Assembly (NCBI RefSeq): GCF_036492635.1
Contig: NZ_AP025305.1
Span: 1,798,001 to 1,862,000 of the forward strand
Reading direction: 5' to 3'
Length of the DNA stretch: 64,000 nt
Source of the DNA: Aureibacter tunicatorum
GTDB lineage: Bacteria; Bacteroidota; Bacteroidia; Cytophagales; Cyclobacteriaceae
Shown piece by piece: positions 10,519 through 18,218 of this stretch. Positions within the stretch are counted from its first letter, which is position 1, and each line of letters starts with the position of its first letter. The notes under the pieces were generated by a model. It saw only the letters and a list, made by a program, of their open reading frames with translations. It had not been told where the DNA came from and did no database searches. A program made the position numbers and the translations under genes.

Positions 10519-11487
10519 ATGAGAAATTTTGAGCGAGGATCAAAATTCAGAAGGCCATGGCTTTATTTTAATGGACATTTGGAGACTATTATGCCAAGTT
10601 TTTTTAAAAAAGCGGATGGGATTTTATATGAAGAGGAGAGGGTCGATACTTCGGATGGGGATTTTTTGGTGCTGAAATGGTTGAAAAGAGGTGCTAAGAA
10701 ACTAGTGGTAGTTACCCATGGGCTTGAAGGTGATGCTGAAAGGTATTATGTTCGTTTTATGGCAAGGCTTTTTTCGGAGAATGGTTACGATGTGTTGGCG
10801 TGGAATAATCGAAGCTGTGGAGGGGTAATGAATAATTTGCCTAGAATGTATCATCAAGCCGATACGGAAGATATAAAGACAGTAGTTGAGTATGGAATTG
10901 CAAAAGGCTCGTATGAATCTGTGTCTTTGATTGGCTTTAGCATGGGTGGCAATGTGACTTTGAATTACTTGGCCAAGTATGGAAATAATTCACAAAGCAA
11001 TATTAAATCAGCGGTGGCAATTTCAGTGCCTTGTGAATTGAATGATTGCGTGGCGGCTTTGGATAGAGGGTTGAATGTAATCTATAGCAAGCATTTTTTA
11101 AGAAAACTTAAGCGAAAAGTCATATGGAAGTCAAAAGGCTTTCCAAAAGAGATCGATGTTTCGAGAATCGATGAGGTTAAAAGCTTGCATGATTTCGATG
11201 ACATGTATACAGCTCCGATGTTTGGCTTTAAGGATGCCGTTGATTATTACACTAAGGCTAGTTCATATTATAAGCTTGAAAATGTAAAGGTCCCATTTTT
11301 GATATTGAATTCAAAGAATGACCCGATGTTGGATGGCAAGTGTTATCCAACTGATAAAGTCGGAAAAAATCCTTTTATGTATTTGGAAATGCCTGAGTGT
11401 GGAGGTCATGTTGGTTATTGTTTGGCAGGTGAGGAGTATAGTTACGCTGATTATAGAGCTTTAGATTTTGTGAATGATTTTTTATAA
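10519..11487 (+). CDS. YheT-family alpha/beta hydrolase
   Basis: A 322-residue cytosolic alpha/beta-hydrolase of the YheT/UPF0017 (COG0429) family, related to eukaryotic ABHD1/2/3. The family N-terminus RRPWLYFNGHLETIMPSF is present, followed by DTSDGDFLVLKW and VVTHGLEGDAERYY with the oxyanion region. The nucleophile is S141 in GFSMGGN. The acid is in NSKNDPML and the histidine in ECGGHVGY near the C-terminus, so the triad is complete. Substrates are probably lipids or short esters, but none is proven for bacterial members. Confidence 0.88.
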   Translation: MRNFERGSKFRRPWLYFNGHLETIMPSFFKKADGILYEEERVDTSDGDFLVLKWLKRGAKKLVVVTHGLEGDAERYYVRFMARLFSENGYDVLAWNNRSCGGVMNNLPRMYHQADTEDIKTVVEYGIAKGSYESVSLIGFSMGGNVTLNYLAKYGNNSQSNIKSAVAISVPCELNDCVAALDRGLNVIYSKHFLRKLKRKVIWKSKGFPKEIDVSRIDEVKSLHDFDDMYTAPMFGFKDAVDYYTKASSYYKLENVKVPFLILNSKNDPMLDGKCYPTDKVGKNPFMYLEMPECGGHVGYCLAGEEYSYADYRALDFVNDFL

Positions 11488-11590
11488 AGTTGTAATTATT
11501 TTTTTACCTTGAAGTAAATAAGAGCAGTATTGATATTTTATTTTTTTTGAATATTAATTTATAAGAGCTCATGATGTTTTACTTCAAAAT

Positions 11591-11743
11591 ATGAAGCGTA
11601 TGGTAGGCGATTACTATGTTAACTCTCAAGGTGTGTTGGCGAGATCATTTGAGTTTGTTCAAGGTGAAAGAGAATTGAAGATTAACGGAATACAAAAAGT
11701 TGACTATGGTATGGTTCAGTATGTATTTGTATGGATAGATTAA
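11591..11743 (+). CDS. Possible 50-residue ORF overlapping the M28 peptidase start
   Basis: An ATG at 11591 opens a 50-codon frame ending TAA at 11741-11743, 13 bases inside the next gene. The product begins MKRMVGDYYVNSQG and ends MVQYVFVWID. It is a mixed, protein-like composition rich in V, Y, Q and E, and third positions favour A/T as in neighbouring genes. The frame stays open a further 11 codons upstream without an ATG. No family is recognised. It could be a translationally coupled leader, a small protein, or the remnant of a longer gene. Confidence 0.35.
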   Translation: MKRMVGDYYVNSQGVLARSFEFVQGERELKINGIQKVDYGMVQYVFVWID

Positions 11744-13050
11744 AAAGAAAAGCAGTATTATTTTTTTGGATATTGTTTGTTGTTTCAGTTAGCTCTTATG
11801 CTCAACAACCGGATAGTTTGTTGCTTGACTCATTGAGAGTTGAAGGCAAAGTGTTGGTCAAAACCCTTTCCAGTGACTTGTTTTGGGGAAGAGGGTATGT
11901 GAATCGAGGAGATTCGATCGCCGCTGACTATATTTTAAGTGAGTTTGATTCCGCTCGTTTGGATACTGTCTATGCCCACACGTATACACATAATGTAAAT
12001 GTGTTTCCTGATACAGTGGAACTAGCTATTAATGGCCAGCCTTTGAGAGCTGGGGTTAGTTTTTTGGTAGAGCCTTGGAGTCCTTCTATTAAAGGTGATT
12101 TTGAGGTGCAATATATTTCTATACAGGATTTTTTGGATGATTCAGTTTGGGGAGGGAAGATTAGGGACGCTAAGGACAAGGCCATTGTTATTGATAAGAA
12201 AGAAATGGAGGGGCTGGACCCTGAGGAGATTAAGAAACTTAAAGATATATTTGATTACTTAAGGTTCCATGAAGACAATCCTGCAAAACTGACAATTTTT
12301 TTGACAGATGAGAAATTAACGTGGTCTGTGTCGCAAAAAGTAATGGGTAAACCTACGATTGTCCTAAAGACGAATTTGACAGGTGATAAATTAAAAAAAG
12401 TGAGTGTGCATATAAACGCTGAGCTCATACAGAATTATGAAGCTAGAAATATCGTCTCTCAGTTCAACTCTGCAAAAAGCGATTCATTGATAGTTTTTAC
12501 GGCTCATTATGATCATTTGGGAATGATGGGTTTGGACGCCTTTTTTCCTGGAGCAAATGATAATGCTAGCGGTACCTCGATGTTGATAAGCATGGCTAGG
12601 AGGCTAGGAATGATTTCAAGAGATAGTTTGGATTACAGTGTGGCTTTTATTGCTTTTGGAGGTGAGGAATTGGGATTAGTGGGCTCTAAGAACTTTGTGA
12701 AAGATTCTGTTCTTGATATTGGCAAAATCAAGTTGTTGGTTAATTTGGATATTGTTGGAACAGGGTCTGAAGGGATTACTATTGTCAATGCGAATAAGAA
12801 TACTGAGGTTGTGAATTTGATAACTGAATTAAATGATCAGTATGGTTATTTTGACTCAATACAGATGAGAGGAGAAGCTTGCAATAGTGATCATTGTATA
12901 TTCAATAAAAAAGGGGTGCCTAGTATTTATATCTATACGAGAGGAGGAGTCAAAGCTTATCATGATGTGGATGATAAAGCAGAAACACTTACACTTGACA
13001 AGTATTCAGAATTAGTATTGATGTTGATGCAACTTATTGAAATGCCTTAA
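11731..13050 (+). CDS. Secreted M28 family zinc metallopeptidase
   Basis: A 439-residue exported aminopeptidase-like enzyme. The signal peptide is residues 1-24 (basic MDRLKRK, hydrophobic core, cleavage near SSYA-QQ). A PA-like or linker region covers about 30-240. The M28 domain then carries the co-catalytic two-zinc set H259 (TAHYDHLG), D277 (GANDNASG), catalytic E312 with E313 (FGGEELGLVG), D340 (VNLDIVG) and H411 (KAYHDVDD). Family members remove N-terminal residues from peptides in the periplasm or outside the cell. The gene overlaps the small ORF upstream and ends a few bases before the thioredoxin-like ferredoxin gene. Confidence 0.92.
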   Translation: MDRLKRKAVLFFWILFVVSVSSYAQQPDSLLLDSLRVEGKVLVKTLSSDLFWGRGYVNRGDSIAADYILSEFDSARLDTVYAHTYTHNVNVFPDTVELAINGQPLRAGVSFLVEPWSPSIKGDFEVQYISIQDFLDDSVWGGKIRDAKDKAIVIDKKEMEGLDPEEIKKLKDIFDYLRFHEDNPAKLTIFLTDEKLTWSVSQKVMGKPTIVLKTNLTGDKLKKVSVHINAELIQNYEARNIVSQFNSAKSDSLIVFTAHYDHLGMMGLDAFFPGANDNASGTSMLISMARRLGMISRDSLDYSVAFIAFGGEELGLVGSKNFVKDSVLDIGKIKLLVNLDIVGTGSEGITIVNANKNTEVVNLITELNDQYGYFDSIQMRGEACNSDHCIFNKKGVPSIYIYTRGGVKAYHDVDDKAETLTLDKYSELVLMLMQLIEMP

Positions 13051-13057
13051 GTTGTAT

Positions 13058-13372
13058 ATGAAAATAAATGAAATGGGTAAGGATAAATTGGTAATGCCGG
13101 AACATATTGTTTATGTATGTGTAGGGAGCAAATGCAAAGGGAAATTAAAAACAGCTTTTTTAAAGCCATTCGAATCAGCCTTAAAAAAATCAGAGTACAA
13201 AAAAGAAGTTAAAATTATCAAGACGGCTTGTACGGGTAATTGCAAACATGCTCCCGTAGTTTGCTTACAACCAGAAAATAAATGGTATAGCCAGTCTGAT
13301 GGAAGTACAGTCGAAAAGATTTTTAAGAAGATTAAGAAGAGAAAGGTAAAAGCCGAAAAAGATTGTGAATAA
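13058..13372 (+). CDS. Thioredoxin-like [2Fe-2S] ferredoxin domain protein
   Basis: A small basic cytosolic protein of about 104 residues. Cysteine spacing CVGSKC, then CTGNC about 40 residues later, with HAPVVCLQPENKWYS following, matches the thioredoxin-like [2Fe-2S] ferredoxins related to the NuoE C-terminal domain. These bind one [2Fe-2S] cluster through four cysteines and carry single electrons; no partner can be named here. I chose the ATG at 13058. An upstream TTG at 13037 would overlap the peptidase stop, and a third in-frame ATG lies at 13073. The lysine-rich C-terminal tail is unusual. Confidence 0.78.
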   Translation: MKINEMGKDKLVMPEHIVYVCVGSKCKGKLKTAFLKPFESALKKSEYKKEVKIIKTACTGNCKHAPVVCLQPENKWYSQSDGSTVEKIFKKIKKRKVKAEKDCE

Positions 13373-13379
13373 AATAAAA

Positions 13380-13403
13380 AAACTTGGAGCATGCTCCAAG
13401 TTT
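13380..13403 (+). terminator. 24-base perfect palindrome, likely terminator
   Basis: A perfect palindrome begins 8 bases after the ferredoxin-like gene. It can form a 10-bp hairpin with a GCAT loop, with an A tract before and TTTCTC after. It is probably a terminator, but its perfect symmetry would also suit a dimeric protein site. Confidence 0.6.
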
Positions 13404-13709
13404 CTCTAAAATCATCTTCTTTACATGAAGAAGAATCTCATTTAACCAAATAATTATAAATAAGCCTTTAACACTTTGAATATATCAAAAAATGCAACTT
13501 TCAGCAAAGTGTTTTTAATATTAAATTATGTTTAATGTTGATTTAAGTTAAATAATGCCTCTTGTTGTTAAAATCGTATCTATTTGTCGCGGTGAAGTAA
13601 TCTTGAAAATAAATTTTTATAAATAATAATGGAGTCTATTTCGCATAATAATTGAATGGAAAATTGTGTAGTGTGAAATATAAAGACTGAGAAATTGATT
13701 TACAATCTG
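13404..13709. other. Gene-free spacer before the DUF2490 gene
   Basis: About 300 AT-rich bases. Apart from a weak 7-bp hairpin (TCTTCTT/AAGAAGA near 13413-13432), I see nothing: no ORF of coding character and no RNA gene. Confidence 0.45.
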
Positions 13710-14411
13710 ATGAAAAGAGTCTCGCTGACTCTGTTTTTTTTAATAATCTGCAATACTATCGTTTCCGCTCAATCTAATTATTTTAATCAACTTTGGTTTG
13801 ACTTTGTTCCATACAGAAAATTCAATCATGGTATTTCCGTTTACGGGGACTTGGGCTATAGGTCTGGAGTTGGTAGCAATAGATGGGATAGGGTGTATTT
13901 GATGGGAAGTGTAAGGTGGAAGGTTTTGGATATTGTGGAGTTAAGAGGAGGTCCTAGAGTTTATTTTGATTTTTATCCAGAGTTTAATGATGTTTTTGAA
14001 TTTCGATTGTGGCAGGGAGTAAATGTGAAATGGCCGGAAATTGGTCGAGTAAAGTTTGCGCATTTGGGTAGAGTGGAAGAGCGCTTTTTTTATACATTTA
14101 ATAGTGATCGACATAGCTTTGCAATGAGGTATAGGTATCGCTTGAGTTTGAGTGTAAGATTGGGAGGTGAGGGTTTGAAGAGATATTTTTATTTGCCGGC
14201 AAGTGGTGAGCTATTTTTCAATTCTAAAAATGGTTCCGATGTTTACCATTCCTCAGGAAGGATTATGGCAGGATTAGGCTATGTTTGGAGTGAGAAGATA
14301 ACTTATCAATTTACGATGACTGCTGAGAGAACAAGAGAATACCGAATCAGAGGTGTTGAATTGGCTGGATTGTATTACCAATTTAAAGTCTCCTATAGGG
14401 TGTTGAAATAA
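13710..14411 (+). CDS. DUF2490 outer-membrane beta-barrel protein
   Basis: A 233-residue exported protein of the DUF2490 family. The signal peptide is MKRVSLTLFFLIICNTIVSA, cleaved before QSN. The mature part opens with FNQLWFDFVPYRKF and consists of alternating aromatic/polar beta strands (YLMGSVRWKV, VELRGGPRVYFDF, FEFRLWQGVNVKW, SFAMRYRYRLSLSV). It ends in a strand without a classical C-terminal Phe. Function is unknown; members are predicted outer-membrane barrels. I preferred the ATG at 13710 over the TTG at 13695 because it gives a clean signal peptide. Confidence 0.83.
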   Translation: MKRVSLTLFFLIICNTIVSAQSNYFNQLWFDFVPYRKFNHGISVYGDLGYRSGVGSNRWDRVYLMGSVRWKVLDIVELRGGPRVYFDFYPEFNDVFEFRLWQGVNVKWPEIGRVKFAHLGRVEERFFYTFNSDRHSFAMRYRYRLSLSVRLGGEGLKRYFYLPASGELFFNSKNGSDVYHSSGRIMAGLGYVWSEKITYQFTMTAERTREYRIRGVELAGLYYQFKVSYRVLK

Positions 14412-14412
14412 A

Positions 14413-14440
14413 AAAGCTAGCTGAATTACTAGCTAGCTTT
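14413..14440. terminator. Terminator between the DUF2490 gene and the ferredoxin gene
   Basis: A perfect 10-bp stem (14413-14422 with 14431-14440) with an 8-base loop lies between convergent genes. A run on the left and TTT on the right allow use in both directions. Confidence 0.72.
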
Positions 14441-14451
14441 GCGTGTCTTTA

Positions 14452-14676
14452 TTAGTCTCTTACTTGGATGATATTGACAGGGCAGGCATCCGCTGCTTTC
14501 TTGTTGTCTTCATAGTCTTCATAGGGGGCTTTCAATGTCCAGAAGCCTTTTTTTTCTTTGGCTCCAAGTAGTATGCTTTTCCCATCTTTTTTAGACATTC
14601 TCCAATGACTAAAAGCAAGCTCTACACAGTAGTTGCAACCGATGCATTTGTCTCTTTGATGTATAATTGTGATCAT
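14452..14676 (-). CDS. Single-cluster [4Fe-4S] ferredoxin
   Basis: A 74-residue soluble ferredoxin. Cysteines CIGCNYC (residues 11-17) and a distal CP in ADACPVNII give the ligand set for one [4Fe-4S] cluster, as in the monocluster ferredoxins. The region between is an insertion with GFWTLKAPYEDYED. It starts 4 bases after the trhP stop on the same strand, so the two are almost certainly cotranscribed. TrhP-type tRNA hydroxylases carry an iron-sulfur cluster, so this may be the electron carrier for that enzyme. That pairing is inference from adjacency. Confidence 0.87.
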   Translation of the reverse strand: MITIIHQRDKCIGCNYCVELAFSHWRMSKKDGKSILLGAKEKKGFWTLKAPYEDYEDNKKAADACPVNIIQVRD

Positions 14677-14680
14677 GACA

Positions 14681-15940
14681 TTATGCCTCTACGATTTTAT
14701 AAACCTTGTCAGAAGCCCTGATTATTTCGTCGATTGGCATAGTGAAGTTGTCTCCTTTTTTCACTTCAGTGACAGACTTTCTATCCAAGTGAAGTTCTTC
14801 AACAGTGGTTTCAACAACTCCGGTTGTAGGGCCGATGATCATAACTTTATCTCCGACTTTAAGGGAATAGCTTTCCATCTTGAATTCGCCGACTTTGATA
14901 TTGGAGTAGTAATGAACTCCTTTTCCAATAAAGAGCTTCTTTTGAGTCGCTTTTGAGCCGCTGCTGTCTGTCCATTCGCCCATTTTCTGGCCTAAGTAAT
15001 ATCCTCCCCAGAACTCTCGGTTGAAAACTGTTTTCATTGTTTCCATCCATTGTTCGGCTTTTTCTTTGGAGTAAGTGCCTTCATTGTAAGCATCAATAGC
15101 TTCTCTGTAGCATTGAGTGACAGTTTTTACGTAGTCGGCAGCTTTACCTCTACCTTCAAGCTTTAGAACAGTAACACCAGTGTCAAGAAGTTGATCCAAG
15201 AAGTCAATAGTACAAAGATCTTTTGGAGACATGATGTACTCATTGTCAATTTCAAACTCTACTTCCGGTTCTTCCAAGTCAATGACTTTGTATTGTCTTC
15301 TGCAGTTTTGAACACATGCTCCTCTATTTGCCGATGCATTATGAGAGTGAAGGCTAAGGTAGCATTTGCCAGAAACAGCCATGCATAGAGCTCCATGCGC
15401 GAAAACTTCAATTTGAACTAATTCTCCTGAAGGACCAGTGATGTTTTGCCTTTTTACTTCATCGCAAATCTTTTTCATTTGCAAGAGGCTAAGCTCTCTT
15501 GACAATACCATTACATCTGCGAAGTGAGAGTAAAATCTAATGGTCTCAACATTAGTTACGTTCAACTGAGTAGAAATATGAACTTCAACTCCTTGAGAAT
15601 GAGCATATGAAATTACTGCTTGGTCAGAAGCGATAATAGCGGTAATACCAGTTCTTTTAACTTCGTCTACTATGGACTTTACTAATGCAAGGTCATGATC
15701 GTATACGATAGTATTAAGCGTAATGTATGTTCTTACATTATGCTTAGAGCAAAGCTCTGCGATTTCTTCCAAGTCGCCAACAGTAAAGTTCATTGTTGCT
15801 CTAGCTCTCATATTGAGTTGCTCCACTCCAAAATATACGGAGTCAGCTCCACCTTGGATGGCTGCTGTCAACGACTCAAAATTTCCAGCCGGAGCCATTA
15901 GTTCTATCTTATTCTTGCTGTTATCTGCACTCATTCTCAA
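14681..15940 (-). CDS. trhP: U32 family protein, tRNA hydroxylation protein TrhP (YegQ type)
   Basis: A 419-residue cytosolic protein annotated as peptidase U32 but matching the TrhP/YegQ branch, which makes 5-hydroxyuridine at position 34 of tRNAs using a prephenate-derived donor and Fe-S function. The core opens with IELMAPAGNFESLTAAIQGGADSVYFG split over residues 12-38. Four cluster-type cysteines are visible: C186 and C193 (GALCMAVSGKC), C209 and C213 (RGACVQNC). The C-terminal beta-barrel (about 330-419) contains KVGDKVMIIGPTTG. Met3 is an alternative start. It is paired with a ferredoxin gene 4 bases downstream. Confidence 0.85.
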   Translation of the reverse strand: MRMSADNSKNKIELMAPAGNFESLTAAIQGGADSVYFGVEQLNMRARATMNFTVGDLEEIAELCSKHNVRTYITLNTIVYDHDLALVKSIVDEVKRTGITAIIASDQAVISYAHSQGVEVHISTQLNVTNVETIRFYSHFADVMVLSRELSLLQMKKICDEVKRQNITGPSGELVQIEVFAHGALCMAVSGKCYLSLHSHNASANRGACVQNCRRQYKVIDLEEPEVEFEIDNEYIMSPKDLCTIDFLDQLLDTGVTVLKLEGRGKAADYVKTVTQCYREAIDAYNEGTYSKEKAEQWMETMKTVFNREFWGGYYLGQKMGEWTDSSGSKATQKKLFIGKGVHYYSNIKVGEFKMESYSLKVGDKVMIIGPTTGVVETTVEELHLDRKSVTEVKKGDNFTMPIDEIIRASDKVYKIVEA

Positions 15941-15989
15941 TTTCTGCTTATTTCAATGTCAGGGTAATAACGTCTAATGCTTGCTAAAA

Positions 15990-16991
15990 TTATAATCCTA
16001 GTTTGTCCGAAATCTCAAGCATTTTTAGAATCGGTTTTTTAGCTTTCTCAATTTGCTCAGGAGTCAAGCTTATTTCCGGTAATTCGTATTTCAAGCAATT
16101 ATAAAGCTTCTCCATTGTGTTAAGTTTCATGAATTCGCAGTCATTGCATGCGCATGTTGAGTCATTTGCAGGAGCAGGAATGAATGTCTTTTCAGGAGCG
16201 GCTTTTTTCATTTGATGGAGAATTCCGCTTTCAGTGGCAACGATGAATTTTTTTGAATCGCTGGTCTGAGTAGCGTATTTCAATAAAGCTGTAGTCGATC
16301 CTACAAAATCAGCCGCCACAAGCAATGGTTTTTCGCATTCTGGATGAGCGATAAATTCCGATCCTGGATTTTCAGCTTTAAGTTCTAGAATTTTCTCCAA
16401 AGAATATTGCTCGTGAACTATGCATGCGCCATCCCAAAGCACCATTTCTCGGTTGGAAATATTGTTGATGTAATTACCCAAGTTTTTATCGGGCGCGAAA
16501 ATGATTTTTTGCTCTTTGGGAAATGAATTAACAATCTGAACAGCATTAGAAGATGTGACAATCACATCTGACAAAGCTTTGATGTCAGCTGTACAGTTGA
16601 TGTACGATAATACAATATGGTCAGGATGCTCTTCTTTGAATTTTGCGAATTTGTCCGCAGGAGCGGATTCCGCTAAAGAACAGCTTGCTTTAAGGTCCGG
16701 TAGAATTACTTTTTTGTTGGGGTTAAGGATTTTAGCCGTTTCTCCCATGAAGTGCACACCAAGGAATACTATCAGGTCAGCATCGGTCTCTTGTGCGGCT
16801 CTGGCTAATTGAAGGCTGTCACCTAAGTAATCTGAAATATCTTGCAAATCAGGAGTAATGTAGTAATGCCCTAGAATTACTGCATTCTTCTCTTCTTTTA
16901 ATTTTTTGATTTCAGCTACAAGATCAAGGTTTTCGTTAACTGGTGTATCGATATAGCCTTTATTTTCTAATTCGGCAGAATAGTTGTCCAT
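15990..16991 (-). CDS. nadA: Quinolinate synthase
   Basis: Condenses iminoaspartate and dihydroxyacetone phosphate to quinolinate in de novo NAD synthesis. The 333-residue protein has the three-fold NadA architecture with a [4Fe-4S] cluster. Substrate motif [21 protein letters not shown] spans residues 40-60. Cluster cysteines are C104 (KASCSLAES), C190 (DGACIVHE) and one of the C-terminal group at 280-285 (CACNDC). nadB and nadC are not in the window, so the iminoaspartate source is unlinked. A TAAATTTG promoter-like box lies 32 bases upstream. Confidence 0.96.
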   Translation of the reverse strand: MDNYSAELENKGYIDTPVNENLDLVAEIKKLKEEKNAVILGHYYITPDLQDISDYLGDSLQLARAAQETDADLIVFLGVHFMGETAKILNPNKKVILPDLKASCSLAESAPADKFAKFKEEHPDHIVLSYINCTADIKALSDVIVTSSNAVQIVNSFPKEQKIIFAPDKNLGNYINNISNREMVLWDGACIVHEQYSLEKILELKAENPGSEFIAHPECEKPLLVAADFVGSTTALLKYATQTSDSKKFIVATESGILHQMKKAAPEKTFIPAPANDSTCACNDCEFMKLNTMEKLYNCLKYELPEISLTPEQIEKAKKPILKMLEISDKLGL

Positions 16992-17022
16992 GTATCACTA
17001 TGTAGGTTATTTCAACAAAGTG

Positions 17023-17030
17023 CAAATTTA
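17023..17030 (-). promoter_or_regulatory. Putative nadA -7 box
   Basis: On the minus strand TAAATTTG matches TAnnTTTG and ends 32 bases before the nadA ATG. No clear TTG at the expected -33 distance is visible. Confidence 0.4.
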
Positions 17031-17161
17031 ATCAATAAGTTTAGAAATTAATAATTTACTAAATCCGAATAGTAAGTAAAGTGAAAATCAGTTTTTGAAT
17101 TATAGAGAATTCAAATATTTAATGTTGAAAAACATTTGCATTTTCTTTATTGCTCTTGATT

Positions 17162-17761
17162 CTAATGAGTGATATTTAAGAGTCTCATTTCAAATGATTT
17201 GATGCCGTTTTTAGAAACGAGCTTGGTGCAGATTCCGTCAGTGTTGAATGTGTAATAATTCTTGTTTCCATTAGGCAAGATTACTAGATATTCATGATCA
17301 TTAATTTTTTCAATGGGCAAAAAAACGCCTGATTTTTCCGAATAAACGGATTTCATCTCCTTGGGTGGATGAAAATAAAGTTTTGAAATAGAATAATTGA
17401 TATCTGATGCTGTTATGCAGTTTTTGTCTTTAAGGTTTGAATATTGATAGCCATTTTTGATTTTTGTTGTAATGCTATTGTCTTTGACTTTCCCATTGAT
17501 CATATCTTTTACTTCGCTTCGGTCTAAGACATCCTCCAAGTAAACAGCCTCGATCATAAATTCAACATGGTATTTAGAAATTAAATGGAAGCTTATATTT
17601 GATAATATGTTATAGTTGGTGTTTTTGCCATCTATTATTTTTTGAGCGGTTACTTCTCCGATTTTATTCCCTTGTTTAAATATTTCAAAATTCAAGGTTT
17701 GTCCATGAGTTTGAACAATAATAATGATAGAGAATAATATGATTAGGGAGAGTTTGTTCAT
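17162..17761 (-). CDS. Secreted protein, DUF6134-like
   Basis: A protein of about 199 residues that starts best at the internal ATG (17761), giving the signal peptide MNKLSLIILFSIIIIVQTHG before QTLNFEIFKQG. A longer frame to 17839 would add 26 residues and spoil the signal. The mature part is beta-rich and resembles the DUF6134/DUF3108-like family of Bacteroidota (FEIFKQGNKIGEVTAQK, then paired strands ending in FNTDGICTKLVSKNG). Function is unknown. It has no close operon partners. I saw no catalytic motif. Confidence 0.6.
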   Translation of the reverse strand: MNKLSLIILFSIIIIVQTHGQTLNFEIFKQGNKIGEVTAQKIIDGKNTNYNILSNISFHLISKYHVEFMIEAVYLEDVLDRSEVKDMINGKVKDNSITTKIKNGYQYSNLKDKNCITASDINYSISKLYFHPPKEMKSVYSEKSGVFLPIEKINDHEYLVILPNGNKNYYTFNTDGICTKLVSKNGIKSFEMRLLNITH

Positions 17762-17989
17762 AGACTGATTATGCAATAAGGTTTTAAAGTGATGAGAGCA
17801 TTTTGAAAATGCACTCAGATAAATTAACGCTTTTGTCAATTTTTTGATTTGTAATTAACAATTAAATTCAGGTTGTCGCTTAATAATCAGCTAAATATTG
17901 TGTTTTGCGTTAATTTTTTATATTTTTAGTATAATTGGTGTGTCTTAATTGACTTGGATTTAAAATTTTTCGGACGATAACTTAATGAT

Positions 17990-18190
17990 ATGAAGAAAAT
18001 AATCTACTTTCTTATAACAGTATTGACAGCTACAGCAGTATTGCCAGCTTGCTCTTCAAGACCAAAGCATCCTGCGGCAAAAAAGAAGAAAAAGAATTAT
18101 CAGACGGAATGGCTGGATTTGCCTCATGCTAGAAAGCAGAAAAAATTGAAAGATAAATCGATAAAAAAATCATTCAATAAAAAAGATTAA
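17990..18190 (+). CDS. Small basic lipoprotein
   Basis: A 66-residue predicted lipoprotein. Residues 1-20 are a type II signal (MKKIIYFLITVLTATAVLPA) with lipobox LPAC and lipidated C21. The remaining 45 residues are strongly basic with two lysine clusters (AAKKKKKN and RKQKKLKDKSIKK) around WLDLPHAR. Such a charge could hold peptidoglycan, LPS or nucleic acid, but that is speculation. It is followed directly by a terminator and converges with pgi. No family is recognised. Confidence 0.72.
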   Translation: MKKIIYFLITVLTATAVLPACSSRPKHPAAKKKKKNYQTEWLDLPHARKQKKLKDKSIKKSFNKKD

Positions 18191-18214
18191 AGCCGGAAAT
18201 TATCCGGCTTTTTT
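18190..18214. terminator. Terminator between the small lipoprotein gene and pgi
   Basis: A perfect 8-bp GC-rich stem (18190-18197 with 18203-18210) with a 5-base loop is followed by T on the plus strand. It can also serve the convergent pgi gene, whose stop is at 18219. Confidence 0.83.
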
Positions 18215-18218
18215 ATTT

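Noticed and set aside
13037-13057. TTG start and 7-residue extension of the thioredoxin-like ferredoxin
   Set aside because: It would overlap the peptidase stop; the ATG at 13058 is simpler. The same reasoning moved the starts at 13695, 17839, 20034, 27606 and 36961 to internal ATG codons.
13380-13403. 24-base perfect palindrome read as a regulator site
   Set aside because: Its place just after a stop codon and its A/T flanks fit a terminator better; symmetry alone is not enough.
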